Positions 57,491 through 64,000 of a DNA stretch of 64,000 bases are shown here, piece by piece. Origin of the DNA: Taudactylus pleione (Eukaryota; Chordata; Amphibia; Anura; Myobatrachidae). Position 1 is the stretch's first letter; each line of letters starts with the position of its first letter. The notes beneath the pieces were generated by a model. The model was not told where the DNA came from, searched no databases, and was given only the letters and a program-made list of their open reading frames with translations. Location of the stretch: the NCBI GenBank assembly GCA_031769625.1, contig JAUIMM010000534.1, positions 8,138,001 to 8,202,000 of the forward strand. Direction: 5' to 3'. A program made the translations under genes and the position numbers.

Positions 57491-58480
57491 CTATGAAATT
57501 ACATAAATAGCTAGGCCAAGGCTAGTTACTTCAGCACCACTATGGGAGTGAGCAAAGCTGAGCGAGGTTTTCCTGCAGGATGACCAGCATTACATCAGCG
57601 CATCAGGTTCTGATGGAAACTTGCTGCTGATTGAATCTCCCCCATAATTGGCCATGATGAAAATACAGTGGAGGACCCATCTTGCCTATTATACGTTAGA
57701 CCTTAATGATTGATAAATATTCAGTTTACCCAATGTAACTTGATCAGTATGCAATATATCCCTGTTATGCTTGGCCACTATACAGATTAGGCCCACTGTG
57801 CTAAGTATACACTCTGGAGGTCGGTTAGAGTTGGATGTGAGGCTTTTTTAGAGTGTAAAATATGCTTTTTCAGACCTCTCATGCACATGAAGAATGTGTA
57901 TCCCAGTGTCCATTTAACACTCTTTGTGTATCCCTGACTTGTGCATCCTTGAGTCTGGAGATGCAGAATGCGGGAGGGAAGGGGGCATGTACATGCAGGA
58001 AGGAGGATTACACTCTGCCGCTGAGATGTAAACCTACAATTATAGTATAGTAGTTTATTATGGGTTTACATTCCAGCACTGGACAGTAACTTCCTTTCCT
58101 AACATAACCCCAGGGTCTCTTTGGTAGGTTCCACTTCTTCCTGGATGACAATATTTAAACCATTTACCTTGTGGTTATCACTCCAACCCTGCTGGTCTGA
58201 TTCTCTGCATACGTGTTAGTGTAGGCCAAGTTCAGTACATTGGTTAAACAGGGTTTGGGGAAGTGTTTGGTAAAATCAACCATTTTGTCATAATGTTTGT
58301 GGGTTTTTTAAGTGTTTTTTTTTCTGTGGCACTACAGGTCCCAGTAGGTCTTGGATGATTTCTCCAATCTCCAGCATTCTTTTTCAGCCATGGGTATGCA
58401 GGCACTTTTAATGCTGCAAGCGGCAGCATGCGCAAGCAGTTTGTGTTTGCCATGGCTTGCTAAGTCTATTAGTGCCACCG
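57490..58480 (+). repeat. Duplicated segment, copy 1 (empty-site copy)
   Basis: Aligns in the same orientation with 61645-63415 over its whole length, for example 'accagcattacatcagcg', 'gaccttaatgattgataa' and 'cagacctctcatgcacatg'. It lacks the two MITEs present in copy 2, so it preserves the unoccupied target sites (gatgtgagg near 57834, cgtgttagtg near 58212). Confidence 0.9.
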
Positions 58481-59090
58481 AAAAATGTTTATTTCTGGCA
58501 TTCAATAATTTGTTACCCCAACACCCACAAGAAATGGAAGTTATGAGGAGCCACAATGCTTTCAACACAGAGCTGTTTTTTCCTAGGGAAGAGTCACACA
58601 TCCCCCTGCAGAATAGGCTTGGACTAGGTGACAGGAGGACCCCTTGCTTTGGGTTTTCTTCTTATCGTGTCAACAGCACAGGATGATAACATTGAGCAAT
58701 TGCCTGGGAGACTTGACAGACTGAATTAGGCATCTCGTAAGTGAATGTGAGCCAATATGTGATTTTTAATCCACTCATAATGGCTACCTGTTCTGCAGGT
58801 GCACTCCACTGCTTCCAAGTCTGCAGGATGATTGCATTAAATAATGCAATTGGGACAGGATATCCAACCTCTTTAAGGAATGCCTTGAATGAAATCCTAA
58901 ATAGTTGCTATGTAAAGGGATTGTAACCTTCCATATGTCATTTGCTTCATTTTGTCCAGCACAGAAGAGTATATATGTTAGAAAACATTTTATATTATAT
59001 TTATTTCACCTGGACTCTTTAAGTTTTTGTGTCCTTTCTGGACTTGACCACTTCCCCAATGACATCATGTACCAGCACATCCCTCACAGG
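58481..59090. other. Non-coding, no recognised feature
   Basis: Unique-looking sequence between duplicated segment 1 and TL copy 5. Confidence 0.5.
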
Positions 59091-59098
59091 GATGTAGT

Positions 59099-59549
59099 CT
59101 GGAAGCCGACGGTCTAAATGCCAACCGCTGGCTTCCAGACTCTCTAATCCCGGCGTGGTACTAATGACAGGTGTCGAAAACTCGATGCCTGTCATTAATC
59201 ATATGCCGGAAGACCGACGCCCGGCATACCGGACAAAGGTAAGCCGGGCGCCGGGCGTGGACAGCCGCGGGTGGGGAGGGTTAAGTCTAGGGCTCCCGGG
59301 GGGACTTAGGGTTAAGCACCCCCTCGGGAGGGTTAAGTTTAGGCAGCGGGGAAGCGGGGGGTTAGGTTTAGGCACTTAGAGGGGGGATTAGGGTTAGGCA
59401 CTTGGGGGGGAGGTTAGGGTTAGGCACCCCTAAGGGAGGGTTGGGGTAGAATTAGGTTAGCGATACATACCTTAGGTACGATTGGGATCTTCACCCTTGC
59501 CGGGCTGCCGCTGTCGGGATTTGAGCCACCGGCCATACCTACCGCACCC
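59099..59549 (+). mobile_element. Element with telomere-like minisatellite (TL copy 5)
   Basis: Begins GGGATGTAGTCTGGAAGCC and ends ..GGCCATACCTACCGCACC. Flanks ccctcaca/ctctcaca give an imperfect ~8-bp repeat. The TTAGGGTTAGGCAC array lies at about 59300-59440, with AAAGGTAAGCC upstream. Confidence 0.7.
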
Positions 59550-59557
59550 CTCTCACA

Positions 59558-61644
59558 TTGCCATTAGGCCATAACCTTAAACTACTATGTAGTACGAAGA
59601 TTATAAAATTCTATTTACAGGATAGTTCTGGGAGGTGTGAAACAGATTCTGGATGAAAGAAAGCAGAAGATTGGAGATTTAGTAAATGATGAGTTCGGTT
59701 AGCAGTATTAGTAGTATCATCATATACATTGCATAATGTTCAGTATTAAGATTATTTGAATAAATTCATTACTTAATATTTATATGAGAAAAGAAATACA
59801 CATTAAGAATCTCTCTAAAATCCTGACCCGGATTGTGCATTAAAAATGTATTTGTCATTGGGACCCTTCCAACAGCCCAAGTTATCATATCACTCCTAAG
59901 GTGCCAGTAATCCATATGAGCTTCATAGAAATATTTTATATCATTCAGAATACAAGGTCTTTAGTGCTTTGTGAGTGTCATGAAATTAACATAACATTTT
60001 TGTTTTTATTTTACTTTCCCTTTGTTTTGGTCAGATTTTGTTTCTTTGTAAAAAATTGCAAAATGTCACTGGATCCTTTTAATATTTTCCATGCAACTCT
60101 TTTTACCATTGTTGTAAAGGAGACAAGTGGGTAACAGCCAGTATGGAGTAAGACCATATTCCTGATTCTGTAGTAGCAGATATACAATATTTAAGAAGAG
60201 TTTATCACCTATATATGTTATTGTTATTATTACCTTACTTACATACACATAGAATTTTTCTCAACCAATTCTTGATCATATATCAGAACGAAACATCCAT
60301 CCATTTTCTTCATTTCTCCATAAACATCCTAATTTTTATCATCAAATGTCACACCTATCCCCATGATCTATACTGTATATAGCATAGCTTTCATCTTTTT
60401 AGCCTCCCAGCTACTGCATAATGTTCCTTTACCCACTCTGGTCTCATTTACTTTGCTAGACCTCACAGCCTCTTAACCTTCTCAGAGCCTCCATGACGGA
60501 AATCAAAGAGCAAATCAAGCAAAGTCTGTTTTAAAATATATTTATTATGAGTTTTCAGAACAAGGAAAACAACACTTTGTTTTTACTCTGCATTGTAAAA
60601 TAAATTATTGACCAAGATTGGCCGGAGGCTCTAAAATCTTGTCCTATAAGAGGACCAAGATGGTGGAAGCCTATTGACTCACAAAGAGTCATCCTTAAGC
60701 ACTCAGGAGAGGAAAAACCCCCTGTGGAGGAAACCTCTGGGGACCCATGGCTTGAAGGATTGCCCGTCCCTCTGGGCACTAGGAGGCTATGCAGAGTTAT
60801 ATTTCCAAACTTATTTAAAATATGAACATTTGACACTAAAATGCAGTATACATTTCACCACATTAATAAATAACATTGGCTGACGTCATTAATATAGCTC
60901 CTGTCCACATCTCCTGACATTACCCAATTTACATTCCTCCCAAAGCTGCGCAATTTTCTGAAGAGGATGGTCATCCCCATTTGAGAAGCACCGAGTATAC
61001 CCGAATGGCTACTACATTGCGATAGATGTGCTGTGCTGCTAGAACCTCCAATTATAGAAATAAATAAGCTCAAAGTCATATCTTAGGGTAGTCAAGCTCC
61101 AAGTCTGCAGGCACGTCCAAGTGAGACGCCCTTGTCTTTAATGAAATACTTACCTCATGCGGATATAATCAGTGAGCTCGGTGCAAGATATGTATATGGA
61201 GTATGTTAATGACAGCAATGACAATGCTATGTCACTGTCATGGGCAGTTGAGAGAGGTAGCAACAGCAAAGAGTTTCCATTATGACATCACAGCATGACC
61301 TCACTCATTTTCTACATTCCTTTAAGGAGAAGTGCATAAAATAATCTCTATAGATGTGTAATATGGTTATATTCCTCCATCACCTCTGCTTCTCATAATA
61401 CAGCTGACATTTTCAACACCTGTCCCTTTGCCATCTCCTTATTCGTCCAAATTCTCTTTAAACTGCATCCAATCATTCAATTATTCAATCAATCAGTTCC
61501 TAGCAGCTCTTTCTCATTTCATTAATCTGCTGCTTCTGTCCAATTTTCATGTTTCAAGACTGCTACTTGGGTAGAAAACAAGGGATTGAATTAATATAAA
61601 CACACCATTAAAATGAAAATACTGTTGTGATGTTTATACATTGA
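59558..61644. other. Non-coding, unique-looking
   Basis: No gene, array or transposon recognised. Short frames only. Confidence 0.5.
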
Positions 61645-62012
61645 AATAACATTAATAGGCCAAGGCTATTTATTTCAGCACCTGAGTGTGAGCAAAGCCG
61701 AGCGAGTTTTTCCAGCAGGAGGACCAGCATTACATCAGCGTGCAATATTCGGATGGAAACGTGCTGCTAATTGAATCTCCCCAATAGTCTCTGTTCTCAG
61801 TATAAAATATAATTGGCCATGATGAAGATACAGTGCAGGACCCATCATGCCCATTATACGGTAGACCTTAATGATTGATAAATATTCAGTTTAGCCTAAT
61901 GTAACTTGACCAGTATACGATATACAGTATCTCTGTTATGCTTGGCCACTATACAGATTAGGCCCACTTGCTAAGTACACACTCTGGTGGTCATTTAGAG
62001 TTGGATGTAAGA

Positions 62013-62368
62013 CATACATGCCTACCCTCCCGGTTTTCGCGGGAGGCTCCCGATTTTTCGGGTAACCGCCCGCACCCCCGGAAGGGTAGGCATTTCTCCC
62101 GCATTCTGCCCACTTCCTAGTGAAGTGGGCAGAATTAGGAGAATTTCCGCGGCGATCGCAGGTGTCCATGCAAGGGGCGGGGCTTAATGACGTGATTTGC
62201 GTCATTTGGCTCCACCCCCTATTTAAATTTAAGCCACCCGTGGGCATTTTACAGTGAGGGGGCGGGGCTTAATTTTGTAAATCATCAGGCTCCGCCCCCA
62301 TCGCCACCCACCTGCCTCTCCTCCCAGGGCTTCTCCCGGGGAAGAGACAGCAAAGGTAGGCAACTATG
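62013..62368 (+). mobile_element. GC-rich hAT-like MITE (356 bp) with empty-site control
   Basis: Ends CATACATGCCTACC and (inward) CATAGTTGCCTACC. The 8-bp duplication atgtaaga/atgtaagg lies at 62005-62012 and 62369-62376. Copy 1 of the segment has the unoccupied site (atgtgagg). Same family as 14978-15342. Confidence 0.92.
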
Positions 62369-62754
62369 ATGTAAGGCCTTTTTTAGAGTGTAAAATGTGC
62401 TTTTTCAGACCTCTCATGCACATGAAGAATGCGTATCCCAGTGTCCATTCATCACTCTTTGTGTATCACTGACTTGTGCATCCTTGAGTCTGGAGATGCA
62501 GAATGCGGGAGGGAAGGGGCGTGTACATGCAGGAAAGAGGATTAAACTCTGGCGCTGAGATGTAAACCCACAATTATAGTATAGTAGTTTATTATGGGTT
62601 TACATTCCAGCACTGGAAATTAACTCTCTTTCCTAACATAACCCCAGGGACTCTTTGATAGGTTCCACTTCTTCCTGGATGACAAAATTTAAACCATTTA
62701 CCTTGTGGTTATCACTCCAACACTGCCGGTCTGATTCTCTGCATGCATGTTAGT

Positions 62755-63151
62755 CATACTTGCCGACAATCAGCTCCAGCCTTCCGGGAGGAAGCTGATT
62801 GTTGGCTAATAGCAGGGGGCGGGGCCGGCCATTGGGGGCGGAGCCGGGGGCGGGGGCGGCCATTTGGTGGCACACTGGGGGCGGGGACGCACGATCGCGT
62901 CATCGTGACTCCGCCCCCTCTTCACAATGCTGTTATTTTCAGCATTGTGAAGCAGGGGGTGGGGCCACGATGACGCGATTCTGCGCGAAATGCGTCACCG
63001 GGCCCCCCGCTGCGGGGGTTTCCATTTTTTTCAGGGGGGAGGTCGGGAGGGTCGTAAGCTTCCGGGAGGCTTGCCTGCCTTTCCAGGGGACCGGGAGCGG
63101 CACCCGAAAATCAGGAGGCTCCCGGCCAAATCGGGAGGGTAGGCAAGCCTG
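62755..63151 (+). mobile_element. GC-rich hAT-like MITE, second family (397 bp), with empty-site control
   Basis: Ends CATACTTGCCGAC and (inward) CAGGCTTGCCTACCC. Perfect 8-bp duplication atgttagt at 62747-62754 and 63152-63159. Empty site present in copy 1. The interior is rich in gggggcgggg boxes and has an inner hairpin 'cttcacaatgctg' near 62930-62955. Confidence 0.92.
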
Positions 63152-63415
63152 ATGTTAGTGTAGGCCAAGTTCAGTACATTGGTTAAACAGAGTTTGGGGA
63201 AGTGTTTGGTAAAATCAATCATTTTGTCACAATATTTGTGAGTTTTTTAAGTGTTTTTTTTTTCTGTGGCACTACAGGTCCCAGCAGGTCCTGGTTAATT
63301 TTTTAATGGCCCAGCATGATTTTTTAGCCATGGGTATGCAGGCAATTTTAGTGCTACAAGCGCCTGGATATGCAAGCAGTTTTTATTTGCCATGGCTTGC
63401 AAAGTCTACTAGTTC

Positions 63416-64000
63416 CAACACCAGGGCCAGACACAGACTAAAAATAGACCCTGGCATTTAAAGCACGCAGACACACTTTGCGTCAGCATCTGGCTCCTGA
63501 CATAGACTCCTCCATTTATTTTTCCTCCCACTTCTGAGTCTATTCTTACAGATACAAGTAATATTAGAATAACATAGAAGTGTACAATATTCTCTGTATC
63601 AAAATACACACAACAGAGCTCATCCTGCAGGGATTCATACATGTGCCATAGTCAGACCTTTGGTATTTGGTTGCTTCTGTTAGATAAAGCTGGCACTACA
63701 TTGGTGTAGGTCATACACAAAAAAAGGGAAGGCATTTTCCCTGTTGACCAAGCCTTAGCTTAGCAGTTGTAGAGGATTAGATTGTGTTCACTGTAGGAAT
63801 GATTTAGGGCAGGGGGGCTGAACATAGAGGACACATCTGTGCACACCAAATCAGAGCCAAAACTACACATTTTGTGACCAGTGTACATAAAGGGCATTGG
63901 TTCCCCCAACAATAAGTGAATCAGGGAGAGTGCAGACAGGTATGGTCTCGCTGTGAAGGTGCATGGACCATACAATTAAAATTTTGCCACACATTAATGC
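63416..64000. other. Non-coding, no recognised feature
   Basis: Ordinary sequence to the window edge. No gene seen. Confidence 0.5.

Larger units (their letters stand above)
61645..63415 (+). repeat. Duplicated segment, copy 2 (with two MITE insertions)
   Basis: Same ~1-kb segment as 57490-58480, expanded by insertions at 62013-62368 and 62755-63151. No TG/CA-plus-TSD signature supports the pair being LTRs. Confidence 0.9.

Noticed and set aside
57490..63415. Duplicated ~1-kb segments as LTRs of one retrotransposon
   Set aside because: No matching target duplication, primer-binding site, polypurine tract or gag/pol between them. A direct duplication or dispersed repeat is simpler.
1..64000. 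CRISPR arrays, bacterial operons or phage functions
   Set aside because: No spacer-repeat arrays, ribosome-binding-site-led gene runs or prokaryotic proteins. The repeat content is eukaryotic.

Overview
The window looks like non-genic DNA from a vertebrate, most probably an amphibian (frog-like) genome. The evidence is TTAGGG-type telomere-like sequence at the left edge, several Tc1-like, hAT-like and Harbinger-like DNA transposon families, abundant miniature inverted-repeat elements (MITEs) and many long (TA)n tracts. I recognise no host protein gene, rRNA or functional tRNA. Nearly every long open frame is transposase or repeat-derived. The organism call is inference from repeat style.

Layout. 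Bases 1-572 are a degenerate CCCTAA-like array, in the orientation expected at a left chromosome end. From 2932 to about 13321 a (TA)n locus is broken up by four insertions: two internally deleted copies of one hAT transposon lying tail to tail (2964-7427 on +, 7442-10810 on -), a Tc1-like element (10872-12594) and a solo LTR (12654-13258). The two hAT copies carry complementary parts of the transposase: BED finger plus catalytic core in one, the hATC dimerisation domain in the other. From 14 to 35 kb there is a dense mosaic of MITEs. Several of them are chains of back-to-back hairpins, including an inverted pair spanning 20169-22018. Two copies of a second Tc1 family lie at 28059-29713 and 38249-39899, and a short third Tc1 remnant at 36731-37254; all are decayed. 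From 35 to 64 kb there are further MITEs, a family carrying internal TTAGGG-like minisatellites, a Helitron-like 5' end and a duplicated ~1 kb segment (57490-58480 and 61645-63415). The second copy of that segment has two MITE insertions that the first lacks. Stretches such as 46533-51730 and 59558-61644 look like unique non-coding DNA.

How the parts relate. Target-site duplications (TSDs) read directly from the sequence sort the MITEs into three groups. An 8-bp TSD group is hAT-like. A 3-bp TSD group with GGGCC-type ends is Harbinger-like. A group with roughly 8-11-bp TSDs and internal telomere-like repeats may be Mutator-like. Two motifs recur across otherwise different MITE families: an exact 5' splice-site octamer (AGGTAAGT or its complement) and an NRF1-like palindrome (GCGCATGCGC). 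The strongest candidates for something undescribed are the serial-hairpin elements with these embedded motifs, and the TA-nested, tail-to-tail split hAT pair.
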